Source of the DNA: Wolfiporia cocos | Taxonomy: Eukaryota; Basidiomycota; Agaricomycetes; Polyporales; Phaeolaceae | DNA: 64,000 nucleotides | Assembly (NCBI GenBank): GCA_029448655.1 | Contig: JACCLO010000003.1 | Location: forward strand, 2,604,001 to 2,668,000 | Reading direction: 5' to 3' | Shown here: positions 1-12,428 of the stretch, piece by piece | Layout: each line of letters opens with the position of its first letter | Numbering within the stretch: position 1 is the stretch's first letter | Program-made: the position numbers and the translations under genes | The notes under the pieces: generated by a model | What the model saw: only the letters and a program-made list of their open reading frames with translations | What the model was told of the DNA's origin: nothing | Databases searched by the model: none

Positions 1-3000
1 CGCTAACTAGGGCATCGATGCCTCGCTTGGTCAGGCTGAACTTTGGCCTCTCTTCGTTGAAGACTGCTCGAATGGCATGGAAGGTCGCTGTAGATACTAC
101 GTCAGATAATCGTCAGTCGTCCCAAATGGCAATTCGCACATTCCAGGTGCATCCTGTACTCCCATGGAGGCACTGACAAGTGGGGAGACGAATACTGTAC
201 AGAGGAACGAGAAGCGGCATATACAACAGCCACCATCCGTTCCTCACATGGTGAGTGCAATTCTAGTCTTGGTCTTTTAATTTACGTCCTTCTTGCTGGG
301 ATAAGGACTTGTTCATTCCACGACTATTTGCGTACATGTGAGGAGCGCATTGCCTGCGAAATGGGTAGAATAGTCTTCTCTTATACTCGATACTGTATCA
401 ATGCTGGGAAGTCGTCCCCAATATGCACGCATGGCTATGGCTGCAGCAACCATGCGTAGCGCGAAATCCATTTCCGCCGCTCGTCGCTCTGCGGTAGCGC
501 GCTCCGACCGAAGCCGCAAATTGGGGAGTCTGACCGGCCCGCCATCCGAACGTTGCAGAGCTGGCTCGTCGCAGCTTGCTAATTTTAGCGCCACACTCTA
601 TTTTATCCCATCTCGATATGAAGCTTGAGTGCTCGGGCGCGGTCCGACGCGTGAGTACTGTGAGTGCTCGGTGGTACACAGAATGGGCATGTCTAAGGCC
701 GGATGTGAGGTACGTCGCCAGAGGGACGTCAGCACCCACGGTGCAAGTATAGCATACCCTGTGGGTGGGCGTCATAGCTGACATCGCGACGCGGGTAGTG
801 GTGGGGCGAAGCGTCTCGGCGAGCGCGCTCTCACAGCGACGGCGATGAAGAACCTCATCGGAAGTCCGCTACCCAAGCACGCCCTCCCGGGGCGGCGCGG
901 ATATCCTTGCGCACCATGTCCCGGCCGCGCGCGCAAAGTTAGCCAGGGGCAGCGCAGTGCCTCACCACTGCCGCTACCTCCGCGCAAATGAGGACGCACC
1001 CACGGCTCCGTGTGCAGCACAAGCGGGCGAGAGCCGGCAGTACTCACGGTGTGCGACCTGCGCTGCGCATCTTCGTCGCTTGCGGCCGTCGAGAGCAGGC
1101 CCGCGTAGGCGAGGCGTTCGCCGGTGCGACAGCTGCCCAGAGAGCAGGATTCCAGGCGCAGCCGAAGTTGCCCAGTCCCGCCGGCTCCCAGCGGCTACGA
1201 AAGCCATACCCACGACCGTCAAGGAGATCAGTGGATGCGACGGGTTCTGCAACTTCAAGATGCCTCAGGCGTTTATGTCCGCTAGGGAACTGCATTCAGT
1301 AGATCTGGCCTCTGACGGATGCGATAGTGGATATCTGATAGCTTGCTGAGCGAGTGCCCACGATGTGCAGCTGCCCATTCAAGCGTACACCGATCAGAGC
1401 CCAGGCAGGAAGCGGTCGGTACCGCGCCGACGCAGACGTTGGAATGGCATGAGAAAATTTGGGAGGATATCGGCACGCGCACCCAGTGCGGCCTTGTCAG
1501 CCCTGTTGCATAGTACGTCGTGGGAAGGTGGTCAGCAAGACGCCCTGACGGAAGCGTTGGCGGGCCAAGACGCCGACCTAAGCGGAAGAGAGAATGGGTG
1601 GGAGCTCGCTGCGAGCCACCCAGGGCAGGAGTTCCTAGACGCCGTGGCTAATCGGGGGTAGTATGGAAGTGCCGGTGGTGGGAAGAGGAGCGAAGGCACA
1701 GTGCGCCGCAGGACAGCATCCTGCCGCATATGAGCGCGGCATCCAGACGCGACTCCCTGCGGTGTTCGCTGGATGCGGTCAGGGACAGCGCGTGGGTCAG
1801 AGGGGGCAGGCAGTCTGCGGGCTGGAGCCTTACCGGACCTGAGTGGATCACATTTCAGGCCCATCGGTTGGTGGTGCAGAGCGTGCTGCCTGCGGTACGG
1901 GCCAGCTGACGATTGTACGCACGACATCATCGGATGGGTGCTCTGCGTTCCCACCCGCAAACGGAGAGAAGCAGCGGGAGTCCCCTTCGCGCACGGGCTT
2001 CGCACCCGCTCCGACGGACCCGAAGAGGGCGCTGGGTGCGAGCATGCGGAGATGAAAGGAAGTCAGTGGCAGGAGGTAGAGTGTGACAAGTGCGCACAGC
2101 GAGTCCTGCCAGGCGTCCGTCGTGCTGTGCACAAGCCGCAGCACTCGTTACTTGGCGCCCAAACTCTTGGACAAGCGCGTGTTCCCAGGCTAGGCGCTGC
2201 ATTGTCCCGTTCGCAAGGCCCCGATTTGCTTTGTTTCACTTGGCCTTACACGGGATAGCGTGCGTTGATAGGCTTTGGCAATCTGCTATCGGAGGAACTT
2301 GCGAGGGCGAACTGAGACTAACTCGCGTTCCGTTGCTTCGGAGGATGCAATACGGGGCAGAGCTGCTGAAAGCCACATTCTGTCATGTGTCTTGGCAGGA
2401 CGTGAATAATACATTTACACGATATTGCAATACGATTTGTAAGTAATTCATCGGGGAACGCAGAACTAGCGTACGCGTAGCATCGGCGCAACTGTGGCAC
2501 CATTATTTGCCATAGCGAGCAGCGAAGAGAGTTCCTTGCCTTTCAAGCCTAGATGCGCGCGAGCTATGGGTGTAAGAGTGCCTCTCTAAGTGAGCTGTTG
2601 ACTTGGGAATGGGCCGGAAGTCTGAGCACACATAAAATCATATGGAAGAATTCCCTTCCAACATGATTCTATATTTGCGGCGGGTTGAGGTAGACAAGTG
2701 CCAAGTAGTGCCTGATAGTCCATCGTTTTATGCAGCGCGCACGTTGGATATAAATGCATCAGCAAGTACAGAAGAATTGCTCGAGTTCGTCTCGTCTAGA
2801 AGATCGTGGCAACCTCTCGCTACGCTGCAATTGAGTAAATCAGCAATAGTCGGCCTTGCATCAGCCATCTTAAGGCAATCGAAGTAATCATTCAGCATAT
2901 GGAAGACGGAGAAGACAGAGAAGACAGAAAAGCGATGCCATGATTCGAAAATTGATGCATTGAATCCACAGGAAGGCGACCGAAGAGGTATTGGTTCTGT

Positions 3001-4126
3001 GCAACAGGACGCCTGCTTTGCTAGCTACTCAGAGCAAACCTCCTGATATAAAATTGTTTTATTGTCAACGGGCCGATTGATGATAATCTTGCTCACTCAC
3101 AGGAGCTGTCTCAAACTCACACCTGTTTGTACATGAAACTAGAGCTTGCAGTGCGCAGGTAGACACAAATACCAGAGCATCTGTCAGCGAATTTGAATCA
3201 AATGGTTACGCTTGGATGTAGACAGCAAGCGTTGATAGGTGTACGTTTCAGTTGAATTGCTGCAGTCGTACCGGCGAGCGCTAACATGCTGCCTACCGAG
3301 TACCGCACCAGTCCTGCTACGGCGATCTGAGTACCGCACGGATGCCAGTGATGTACATACTCTGATCCTCAGCCACCGCTTTCCTTGTCTTGCTACCACA
3401 TTGACTGGCTCGTTCCCCATTGTGCTCGAAGAAAGAAGAGAATTTGCGCGTACGAGCGCCTACGTCAGCAACACATTTCAAGGAATATCTGGCCGCCAGC
3501 GCGTACACTGTTTGCAATCAACTGTCAAAGTTAGTGCTGGTCATATTCTGGTGCAATGAGGAATTTTAAACGACAATGAAGAGTAATTGTGTAGATCCGG
3601 GCGCTGCGCTAATGCCAAAGCTACTGCATCAGGTGAGCGCACCGTCTTCTCCTAACGGAAGTTGGTTGTTACCAGTTGAAGTAGAATAAGTTGGAAGTCA
3701 CCTTGGAGTACTATCGCCAGACCCCTTCCGCACAATGGACCCTTTCTGCACAATCGATTCTGCAGAGGCAACAAACGCATCGAAAAATATTTGTGTGGAT
3801 ACTAGACATGTAGACGAGGTTTTCTGTATCATTTTCTTTTACATTCCTGACTTATGTCGTTATGCAAAATTGATTGTGCAGAAGGGGTCCGGTGTTAGTA
3901 GCCTAGATCTCATTCTTGCAGGTCAAGACTATGCTAGTCACAGTCCACTCATATCATATGCCATGCGTCCGCATGGAGATCGCGCCGTGGGTGCAGACGC
4001 TTCGCGATTTTTGGGGGACCGCTCCGCGTCTTTCCCAGCTAGCGCGATATCCGCACCCTCCAACCACCCTCGCTCTTTTCCGCTGTTCTTGTCGGCCCTC
4101 TCTGCAGCAGCTACAAATCAGCAAGA
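1..4126. other. Intergenic region, no supported gene
   Basis: The part from about 300 to 2300 is GC-rich and has overlapping open frames on both strands, but none shows a recognisable domain, a start context or a convincing intron pattern. An 81-codon frame at 2642-2887 (+) looks somewhat protein-like but is unrecognised and unsupported. A small inverted-repeat structure lies at 3719-3889 (separate entry). The last few hundred bases are presumably the 5' flank of the P-type ATPase gene. Confidence 0.5.
3719..3889. repeat. Possible MITE-like inverted-repeat element
   Basis: GACCCCTTCCGCACAAT at 3719-3735 is followed directly by the near-copy GACCCTTTCTGCACAAT at 3735-3751. The same motif appears inverted (ATTGTGCAGAAGGGGTC) at 3873-3889. 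The arms enclose about 120 bp of AT-rich sequence, the layout of a small terminal-inverted-repeat element. No clear target-site duplication was seen, so this could also be a chance or regulatory inverted repeat. Confidence 0.35.
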
Positions 4127-7100
4127 ATGGGTATGGAAATGGAGAACCTCAGGGGCGATACAGAGCAACCGCTCCACAGAGATGCGACACAGACTCAGAA
4201 CACTAACAGTAGTTGCTGTGACCGAGGAAGCTGCACTTGCGATGGTGACCTCGATATCTTCAGACTGACAGCTCTCCGTTCTAACGCATATACTGACTCT
4301 GTCAGACGATTGCTTCGACCAGCTTGCGAGAGTGATCTGCGCGGAGGATGCAGGGCATATTCATGAACACACGCAGGATGGAGATAACGCTGAAGACCAT
4401 CAAGATAGCACGGATTGTACGACTTGCTGTGCTGATAGTTTTGTTCATGATGGTTAGTACTTCAGGAACTGATAGATTAGCTGTCTTCCTCAACGCCTGC
4501 AGGTTCTGCCACCTCAGAGAAGGCAGTCCTCCACCAAGAGCACCATGAGAATCCCGCGCATATACACACTGTCGACGCTAACTGCGCCTATACCGGTCTG
4601 CGCCATCGAGTTCCTCACGGTGTCGAATCCTCGACCGACCATCCGAGTCTCCCATCGAAGGCCTGCAGCCAGCACAAATCGTTTGCGAACAAGCGTTATG
4701 GGAGCACGCTCGCCGCGTTCGGTTGCATCTGCCGGGCGATGCTCGCACATGGGCTGCAATCCTGTTGCACAACAAAGCATCTGCAGAGGAGCCGTCCTGG
4801 GTCACTCTCTACCAGGCCCCTTAACGCGAGTCGCACGCCATCTGTCATATCGAGCAGGAGCTGCGGATCTGTAGCTTCTTCTTGCAATGGTGGGGGTTGC
4901 TGTGGAATCAACGAGGAGAAGCGCAAGTCTCACGAGAGCTTGCATTCGAGGGCACGCCGCTCTGTGGACTCTTGCTGTGGAGGAGGCGCCTGTTGCGCCT
5001 CGAAGTCTGCATCCCGTCCTTCACTCAATACATGTGGAGGAGGCAGTTGTTGTAACTCGAACGACAGCGGCTCAAGCCCCTCCTTCAAGCGGACCGAAGG
5101 CGCACATATCGAAGGAATCGATATCGATCAACTGGAGAAGGGCACCGGGCCATCTAATGAGCACGCCATACTCGCTATCAGGGGAATGACCTGCACCGGA
5201 TGCGAAAACAAGGTCATCCGCGTTCTTCGTGCGATACCCGCCATTCGCAACGTGAAGACAAGCCTCGTCCTCTGCCGCGCTGAGTTTGACTTTGATAGCA
5301 GCGCGGCTGAGCTGCAAGCTCTCATCCAAACAATCGAGAAACGCACAGGCTTCTCTGTCGAGAAGATTGATGCAGGCGCGACCCACGATTTGCGTCTTAC
5401 GATTGCGCGCACATCAATTGAGGACTTTCTGGCGACAAAGCTTCCCAACGGCGTCGAGGCCACAGTGCGTGCAGACAAAGACATCGTTGCGGTCGTCTAT
5501 GATCCTCGAATTATCGGTGCTCGGCATATGCTCGAATACTATGCCGTCTTCTCCCCTACGCTGGCCGAGGAGCCCCGCGATCCTGCCATTACAGCAGGGC
5601 TGAAACATATCCGCGTACTCGCCATTCGCAACGTCGCATGTGCCTTCATGACCATTCCAGTACTCGTCATGGCCTGGGCTCCGCTCCCCGCACACCCCCG
5701 CGCCTACGCAATTGCATCCCTCGCGTTTGCTACCGTCGTACAGACGGCGATTATGGGCCCCATGTACTTCGGCGCATTCAAGAGCCTGTTCTTCTCTGGG
5801 CTGATCGAGACAGATATGCTCGTGGTGCTCAGCACCACTGCCGCCTATGTGTACTCGGTTGTTGCATTCACGCTTAGCATGCGGGGCCGTCCCCTCGCCT
5901 CGGGCGAGTTCTTCGAGACAAGCACGCTCCTTGTCCAGCTTATCACGCTCGGGCAGCTCGTAAGCGCATTCGCGCGCCAGCGCGCGCTTGAGGCAATCTC
6001 GATCCGTGCACTGCAGCAGAAGACCGCAACAGTAGTACACAGTGATGGCAGGGAAGAAGTCGTTGACGTACGTTTGCTTCAGTATGGAGACCATTTCAAG
6101 GTTCTGCCAGATTCATCGATCATCACGGACGGCACCGTGCGCTCCGGACAGAGCGAGGTCGACGAATCGATGATGACGGGAGAATCGCAGCCCGTTGCCA
6201 AGACGGTTGGGAGCAAGGTCATCGCGGGCACGCTGAATGGCCTCAGCACGCTTATCGTCGAGCTCGACCGCTTGCCTGGTGAGAATACAATCAGCAGCAT
6301 TGCGGAGATGGTCGATGAGGCGCGATTCTCGCGTGCCAGGGTGCAGGCAATAGTTGACCGAATTTGCGGCTGGTTCGTCCCAGTGATCCTCGCTATCTCT
6401 ACCGTCACTTTCGTCGTCTGGCTCGCTGTTGGGATCGCAGTGCGCAGGCAGTCCAGAGGGAACGCTGCTGTGGCCGCTCTGACGTATGCCATAGCTGTGC
6501 TGGCCATCTCTTGCCCCTGCGCTATCGGTCTTGCCGTTCCTATTGTGATTCTCATTGCTGGAGGAGTAGCTGCAAGGCTTGGTTTGGTGTTCAAAGCTGC
6601 TACAACGCTCGAGATGGTTCCGAAGATTACTCATGTGGTGTTCGACAAGACGGGAACTCTCACTGAAGGTCGACTGGCAGTAGTGACGAGTCACATCTCG
6701 GACGGGACTACGTTTAATGTTGGCTCGGTGATCAAGGTGCTCGTCAAATCTAGCAGACACCCGGTTGCACGTGCTGTCGCTGCACATTTGGACGGGGTGG
6801 AGGACGATTCAACCCCTCAACTTAGCAAAGTGGAAATGGTAACGGGCCAAGGCATGCAAGGTACATTACTTGACACTCTCCTCCGTGGTGGCAGTGCGCG
6901 CTGGCTAGAGGTCGAGAATCACCCTATGGTCGAGCCGCTCCTCACAAAAGGTCTCACAACTTTCTGTGTAATTCATAACGGCAACCTCATCGCCGTATTC
7001 GGACTGGAGGACACACTTAGACCAGAGTCCCTCTTCGTGATAAACAACCTGAAGAAACGACACATCGAGGTCTCCATCTTGAGTGGCGACCACCCCTCTG

Positions 7101-7576
7101 CAGTGGCAAAGATCTCGTCGGAGCTTGGCATTCCTCATGATCGCGCCAAAGCAGCGTGCATGCCAGCAGACAAACAGGCCTACCTTAAAGCTCTTGCGGC
7201 CAAAGGAGAGAAGGTGCTTTTCTGTGGAGATGGCACCAACGACGCCATAGCGCTCGCCCAAGCTGACATAGGTGTGCATCTGCAGTCCGACGCAGGCGCA
7301 GGCTTCGCCGCAGCTAGCGCCGCTGACGTCGTCCTGACTCGTCCCTCGCTCAATGGCATCCTCGCTTTGTTCGAACTGTCGCAGGCCGTTACGCGCCGAA
7401 TTAGGCTAAACTTCGTGTGGTCTGCTTTGTACAACCTGGTAGCGATCCTGCTCGCTGCGGGTGCGTTTGTGGACGTGCGGATTGCTCCCGCATATGCGGG
7501 CTTGGGCGAGATTGTCAGCGTGGTGCCGGTGGTCCTCGTCGCTTTCCAGCTGAAGTGGTTCAAGCTGAGTGCATGA
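4127..7576 (+). CDS. PCA1-like heavy-metal P1B-type ATPase
   Basis: Predicted ATP-driven heavy-metal exporter (Cd or Cu) of the fungal Pca1 type in a cellular membrane. Exons 4127-4244, 4306-4452 and 4503-7576 give about 1112 aa in one continuous frame. The N-terminal 270 residues are studded with cysteine clusters (SSCCDRGSCTC, TTCCADS, SCNGGGCCG, SCCGGGACC, CGGGSCC). An HMA domain follows with GMTCTGC near residue 316. The core has TGES, the metal-binding CPC (SCPCAIGL, near 758), the phosphorylation site DKTGT (near 803), an HP motif (SSRHPVA) and GDGTND. The last membrane pair (YNLVAILLAAGAF, PAYAGLGEIVSVVP) resembles Pca1 more than the Cu-specific YN/MxxSS helices. The start is the first ATG before the cysteine-rich segment, and a more upstream start is possible. 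Family is certain; the exact metal is inferred. Confidence 0.9.
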
Positions 7577-7954
7577 TTGACTTGTGTTCATGCCTATTCA
7601 ACTTCTGGTCAGCCTATGTATTTTGAATTTTCGATTGTCCGCGTGCGCGAGGACACCCTAACTCGCGGAACCATCTATGGAGCAAATATCATGTAATCTG
7701 TATACTAAACGTGCAAGGAATATATGGGAATATGCAGATTGCCAGGAGAATAATGGGGTATGAATGTTTGGATGTCGGTCGTATGTAGTCGTACGTCAAG
7801 GGCGAACTGAGAGCATGGTGCATACTCAAATGTAGATGTGGTTTGCCGATCACACTACACATCATGATGTCGTTGGATCTGCCGTGTCTCGCCATGAAAG
7901 CCTAGATAATATCGACTACTGAGGGCCAAAGACTGGGCGGTGCACGATCGTAAG
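7577..7954. other. Convergent 3' intergenic spacer
   Basis: This lies between the 3' ends of the P-type ATPase (+) and the TMEM170-like gene (-). It is moderately AT-rich and presumably holds both 3' UTRs and polyadenylation signals. No other feature was seen. Confidence 0.4.
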
Positions 7955-8691
7955 TCACGGATTTTTGTTGCACGAACTCTCAACGTACCCCAAAAAGCCT
8001 ACAAGGGTTTGCAAAAGACCACCTAGGAACGGAATCCATCTATGGAGAATGTCAACGTGAGCGAAATGGTGCGAGCCGCGGAGGATGCGCTCACGTTGAC
8101 ATGTTGAAGTGCCCGGCTTTAAACAGACCTGCAAGCACGTATCCAATAATGGCGGATCCAACTACTGCTCCAGCAACAGAAAAGATGACAAACGCAAGAA
8201 AGACGAGAAGAGCGACTGTCAATCGGGAACGCTTCTCGTTCGGTATCGCTCGGGCGCGGTACTGTAGTGTGTCTGCGGTATTGAGGTCCCTCTCATCAGG
8301 TAGCGGAGAGGCACTATATGGCGCCAGAGGGATCTCTCCCGCGTTATTCGTCTGCGGTACACCGAAATAGGACGAAGTGAGCTGAAGGGGGAATGACGTG
8401 CGTTTATGCGGCGTCAGCGGGCGAGTGGGCGGGAACATGAGGTTGAAGAATGCGAGAAATGCACAGAGAATGTATGCAGGTGCATAGAATACTAGCGTCC
8501 AGTACAGAGTGAACTTGTATATCGCTGAGAGAGGTCTGAGCGATTGACATGGTGAGAATATAGAGAGTGAGATACGCACTATGGCGGTCATAGAGGTAGA
8601 TACCTGCGGGCTGCACCGGCTCCCTTGATTGTAGCGGAAACACTTCAATGGCCCAATTATACAGAGAGGGCCAAGACTCGGCGGTGGACAT
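7955..8691 (-). CDS. TMEM170/May24-like multispanning membrane protein
   Basis: Small integral membrane protein, 208 aa, from exons 8580-8691, 8095-8524 and 7955-8039 with GT-AG introns of 55 bp each. An N-terminal segment (MSTAESWPSLYNWAIEVF) leads to a first long hydrophobic block (FTLYWTLVFYAPAYILCAFL). A polar linker of about 80 residues follows, then a basic stretch and a second block (SRLTVALLVFLAFVIFSVAG) ending HFNMSTWIPFLGG. The last intron is fixed because it splits the conserved S-T-W. The pattern fits the fungal May24/TMEM170 family of ER or nuclear-envelope proteins, but that assignment is from memory of the pattern. The exon structure is well supported and the function is not. 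Confidence 0.65.
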
Positions 8692-9419
8692 TATCGCTTT
8701 GAAGCGCGCAGATCAGATTGTTCGTGATGAATTGATGAAGCTTTGAAGGGCAGGGGACCGCAGCGGTGCGGCTCGGGCACAAGAAGTCAACTCATTCGAT
8801 CTTTGTCGGTACCTGATGTAGGCTCGTTTGAATGATACGAGCCTTCGGGAATCTAGTCGGTCACTCGAGATCGCAAACGAAGAAGCGTAGGCTCAGCCTG
8901 GCGGTTCGGGCGTCTGACGTTTCAGACACCCCAAATTGGCAACCGTCTAGGAAGGCAACCGCCTATTGTCACAGCAGCAGTTTCCGTGTCGAGTATCAAT
9001 TCGAATACCATCTATGTTACAGTAGAGGCAAGACGAGCAATATAAATGATTCTACTGCTATTATGGTCTTGATTTCATCTATTGGCACTGTGGCAGGTCG
9101 AGCACGTGTCTCGCAATGCCACTAATAGTAACAACATCCAGTGCATATGCGCACCAATACGCGGAGGGACAGGCCTCAAGGGCCAAGATAGTGGTCTCAC
9201 GATGGAAGTACACTCTCATAGTTTATATTGTCACCGAGACATAAAGTGCACAGCTTCATACACAATCCCACCAGTCGCTGGCCGTCTAGTGGCAGAACGT
9301 AATGGCGAGGTTGACCTGAGACTCGCGAGATCAACGCCCCGGAATGCGGACACCTGAGAATACCCATATCATCTGCTTCGCATGAAATCGGACCACTACG
9401 GCTATTGGCAGAGGTGTCC
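8692..9419. other. Intergenic region, nothing recognised
   Basis: The 5' flank of the membrane-protein gene lies at the left end. Two open frames of about 90 codons on the + strand have no recognisable content. No RNA gene or repeat was seen. Confidence 0.35.
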
Positions 9420-10110
9420 GCGTTACGAGAATGTCAGAATTATGGCCGTGCAGTAGTGTAAGTAGTGGCGAGTACTCACAGTCCCCGCCCTCACTGTCGC
9501 GTCCGTTGTAGTAGTTACGGATCTTAAAGTACTACGTACAGCGCAGACAAATAACCAGCTACCCGAAGCCGGTCGTGACGGAAAATTCGTGACTGCCATG
9601 AGGGATATCCGTGAGGAAGGGGAAATCCTGCAATGGGCATACATGTATAAGAAATATCCCGGTGTCACTGGCTTCATTTTATAGGGTAGTCTCACGCAAG
9701 ATACAGCCATCTCCGTTATCTCCGCGATTACCTGCATGATTATATACTCAGAGAGCGGATGGAGGCTTGCCTCGCGGCGACCAATCTCTCTAGAGATGCC
9801 TGTAAAAATCATTATAAGGGCTTTGTTGAGATTCACTGCTGTTGACACTCACGCAGTCGCCGGTGTGCACCGACGAGCGAACCATCGATCGTGTAGTCTT
9901 CACCTGTAGAGATTGCGACCTCAACGCAAGCCAAAGCCGTCGCCTACAGCCGAGCTGCCAGATACAGTGTTCACAGCTTTGAAATTATGTTGACTAGAAG
10001 AGATAGTGAATGTGGACAATAATCGAACACGTCAGGGTGGTTTTGACAAAGCCGCCTGTGACTCAGCTTGAGCAAGGGCTAGGGAACTACATAGGCTCGC
10101 CGCGGGTTCG
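9420..10110 (-). pseudogene. Decayed copy of a glycopeptide-type secreted protein gene
   Basis: Reading the minus strand in the order of the intact paralogue at 10596-11509 gives matching segments with lesions. These are a signal-peptide end (ALAQAES, near 10080), VEVAISTGEDYTIDGSLVGA near 9930, GNRGDNGDGCILRETTL then a stop near 9700, HEFSVTTGFG near 9590, and YYNGRDSEGGDC near 9500. Conserved cysteines are replaced (NCG to NRG, GCDG to GRDS) and the frame is closed after ETTL. No last exon with ITFCD was found. The same strand and neighbouring position suggest an old tandem duplication followed by decay. Confidence 0.7.
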
Positions 10111-10595
10111 CCTTGTGTAGGCTTGAGCCAATATACTACACCTATATTATCGAGTATTGTAGACTCGTTGACTCCAGCCATCTCGTAGTATGCGTGAATG
10201 CAAACCAAACTCGCGCGCCAACGTGGGGGGACTGTATGCTGACTCTGATACCGATCTGTTAGATCACTATCTAGATCACAGTCGGTGCCACTACGGCAGC
10301 GAGCGCTCATATCTGTTCCGATCAGACCAATACTCGGGGGATAGGTCCCAAATTGTGCTTATCCATTTTCCAGGCAATACGTACCATCGTTTGTTTATGC
10401 TGAATCAGGTGGACACACTTATATCGGACATCACTCGCATTGTCACTAAAACTCGCTTATCGAGCCGGTGCACCATGAGCGGTACTCGGGCCTCTTTAGC
10501 TACTAGATCCAGCGATAAATGATGCATACAATTGATCTCGTAGCACGCAGAACGATACATAGTTTGTAGCAGGGACGACATGCTTAATCGGATTC

Positions 10596-11509
10596 TCAGT
10601 CGCAGAAGGTGATAGAGAGATCCACCTGTGGCCCCACACCGCTGTCAGCACAGCAGTTCCAGACGGGTTCAATGTACGCACATTGTCTGTAGGACAGCCA
10701 ACTTGGACATTAGTGTCGTTCGGCTGGTAGAACGCATCCGGGCAGTTCGCGGAAGTGCCTAGGAGAGCGAAGCATTAATCTAGTAGCACATGCGCGACGC
10801 ACTCCGGGGACTTACAGTCATGTCCAGCGCCATCGCATCCGTTATAGTAGCTGCGTTGTATAAGCGTGCAATTCAATATCCCTGGAGAAGATACTTCACC
10901 TGAATCCGGTAGTAATTTGGAATGCGTGCCTGTGCTTTTGCATTGAGCAAAGTCATGCAGAGAAATTGTCTAGGAATACGCACGGAGGAATGAGGGAAAG
11001 ATCAGTGCTACTGTAGCCGTTCTTGAGCGTTGTCTCCACGATGATGCATTTCTCTCCGTTTTCACCACAGTTGCCTATGAGTTTTATTCCTTCGCGTTAG
11101 CAACGAAGAATGAACACATGTAGACATATGATCCACCGGTCTGGAGATACCTGTACGCAACAGCGTCCGTCAATAACCGGGAGATGAGACAAGACTCAAG
11201 CCGCGTACGCGATAGCTGAGATGAGAGGCCCGTTGATAGTGTACTGCGGTCCAGTCGAGAGCACTTCGCCGTTTTGGCCTCTCAGAGTCGGCTATCAAGA
11301 GGATTAATGTCAACTATCAGCGATAATGTGCAGTCACTAACCGTCCCACGTCCACAGCTGCATAGCGTTCATAAAGCGGTCAGCATGTTGATATGTCAAG
11401 TGATCAGGGAGGCAAACCGGTTGTCGAAAGTGACGGTGTGGGTCTCAGCTTTGGCTGGAACGAGAGCCGCGGTAGCAGCAACCATCGCGACGGCGAGCTT
11501 GAAAAACAT
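10596..11509 (-). CDS. Small secreted glycopeptide-family protein
   Basis: Small cysteine-containing secreted protein of a family common in basidiomycetes and often annotated 'glycopeptide'; molecular function unknown. Start 11509 (MFFKLAVAMVAATAALVPAKA, a clear signal peptide). Nine short exons follow, joined by introns of about 50-60 nt. The mature protein runs ETHTVTFDNR-CGRGT-PTLRGQNGEVLSTG, then INGPLISAIAYLQTGNCG, ENGEKCIIVETTL, STDLSLIPP, HAFQITTGFS, YYNGCDGAGHDC, PNDTNVQVGCPTDN and VDLSITFCD-stop. The exon pattern matches the paralogue at 19363-20292 intron for intron. A TATAAAA box lies on the minus strand at 11602-11608, about 95 bp upstream of the ATG. No lesion was seen. Confidence 0.85.
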
Positions 11510-11601
11510 TTCGAGCAGTTGGGGAGGCAGAGGTGATATGACAGTGGCAGCTATGGAATGTAGTAGCCTGGGGAGTGAGTGCAAGAGCATCCTGAGCGAG
11601 T

Positions 11602-11608
11602 TTTTATA
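11602..11608 (-). promoter_or_regulatory. TATA box of the minus-strand glycopeptide gene
   Basis: The minus strand reads TATAAAA here, about 95 bp upstream of the start codon at 11509, a usual distance for a strongly expressed fungal secreted-protein gene. Confidence 0.5.
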
Positions 11609-12035
11609 CCACTTCGTCACCGCCTCAAGCCCCAGTTCCCGCGATACATCGCTATGAATAGCCATCTATCCCTAGGAATGCTCGCCATGACATTTGGCAG
11701 AAAAGGTATAGCTCTGTGGCACACCGAGCCTCATCCTGCGAGTCCGCGGACACTGGGTGAATCGACAAAAACAAACGCTGGGGATCAGCCGTTTTTTCTG
11801 CGTCTGTGACAAAATGAGGAAAACAGCTCGTTGTGTCACACAAGTATTCTTAATTGACAAAAAGCCTCCTGAATGCCGAAAGGTGAGCTCTCCCAAAACA
11901 ATATGGTACAATTGAGATGCAACATTACATGCGTCTTGAGAAAGTAGCTTGCGACGAGTCAACCGTCTGTACCCGAGTAGCATGCTTCTCCCTTAGTGGC
12001 GGTATAACGGTCATTGCGTTACATTACTTTAGCTG

Positions 12036-12428
12036 CTATAGTTTTGTCAGTCGCTGTATACCAATGAGTTGAACATATGGCCAGGTCAGCGCTGTTGTGA
12101 CAGCGTGCTCGGACAACATCCCGCGGATCACGACGGAATATTTCGTCCAGCGCCCCAGTGGAGCTACGTCTTCCAACATATGGGGGACTAATGTTACGAA
12201 GCTTCGCAATACATCACCCGCCTTGATCGCTGCGGCGCGCGCTGCTGTAGCAGTATATTTGGAATGCCTTCCATGAAACAGGATCTTTGTCCATGCGCCG
12301 ACGAAGCTGCATCCTTCAGCAGCACGGAGGACTAGTTGTACGAGACTTTGCAATACACCAATTGCCTTGATAGTTGCGACCCGCAGATGATGGCGATCAT
12401 ACTGTCCAATAAACCCACCGCGAGTCAA
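12036..12428 (-). other. Open frame with an internal duplication, unrecognised
   Basis: An uninterrupted minus-strand frame of about 130 codons without an ATG at its upstream end. It holds two related segments of about 45 residues: VATIKAIGVLQSLVQLVL...GAWTK and AAAIKAGDVLRSFVTLVP...GRWTK. The DNA is duplicated in parallel (about 12161-12245 against 12292-12372, roughly two-thirds identical by eye). It may be an exon of an unknown gene or a relic. No neighbouring exon was identified. Confidence 0.25.

Noticed and set aside
313..2446. Many overlapping 60-160-codon frames in the GC-rich left end
   Set aside because: No motif, no intron logic and frames on both strands; typical of GC-rich non-coding DNA.
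3735..4268. 177-codon + frame before the P-type ATPase
   Set aside because: Overlaps the ATPase first exon in another phase and contains the inverted-repeat element; no recognisable content.
5414..6787. Antisense frames of 170-226 codons inside the ATPase gene
   Set aside because: Shadows of the sense frame's codon bias; no motifs.
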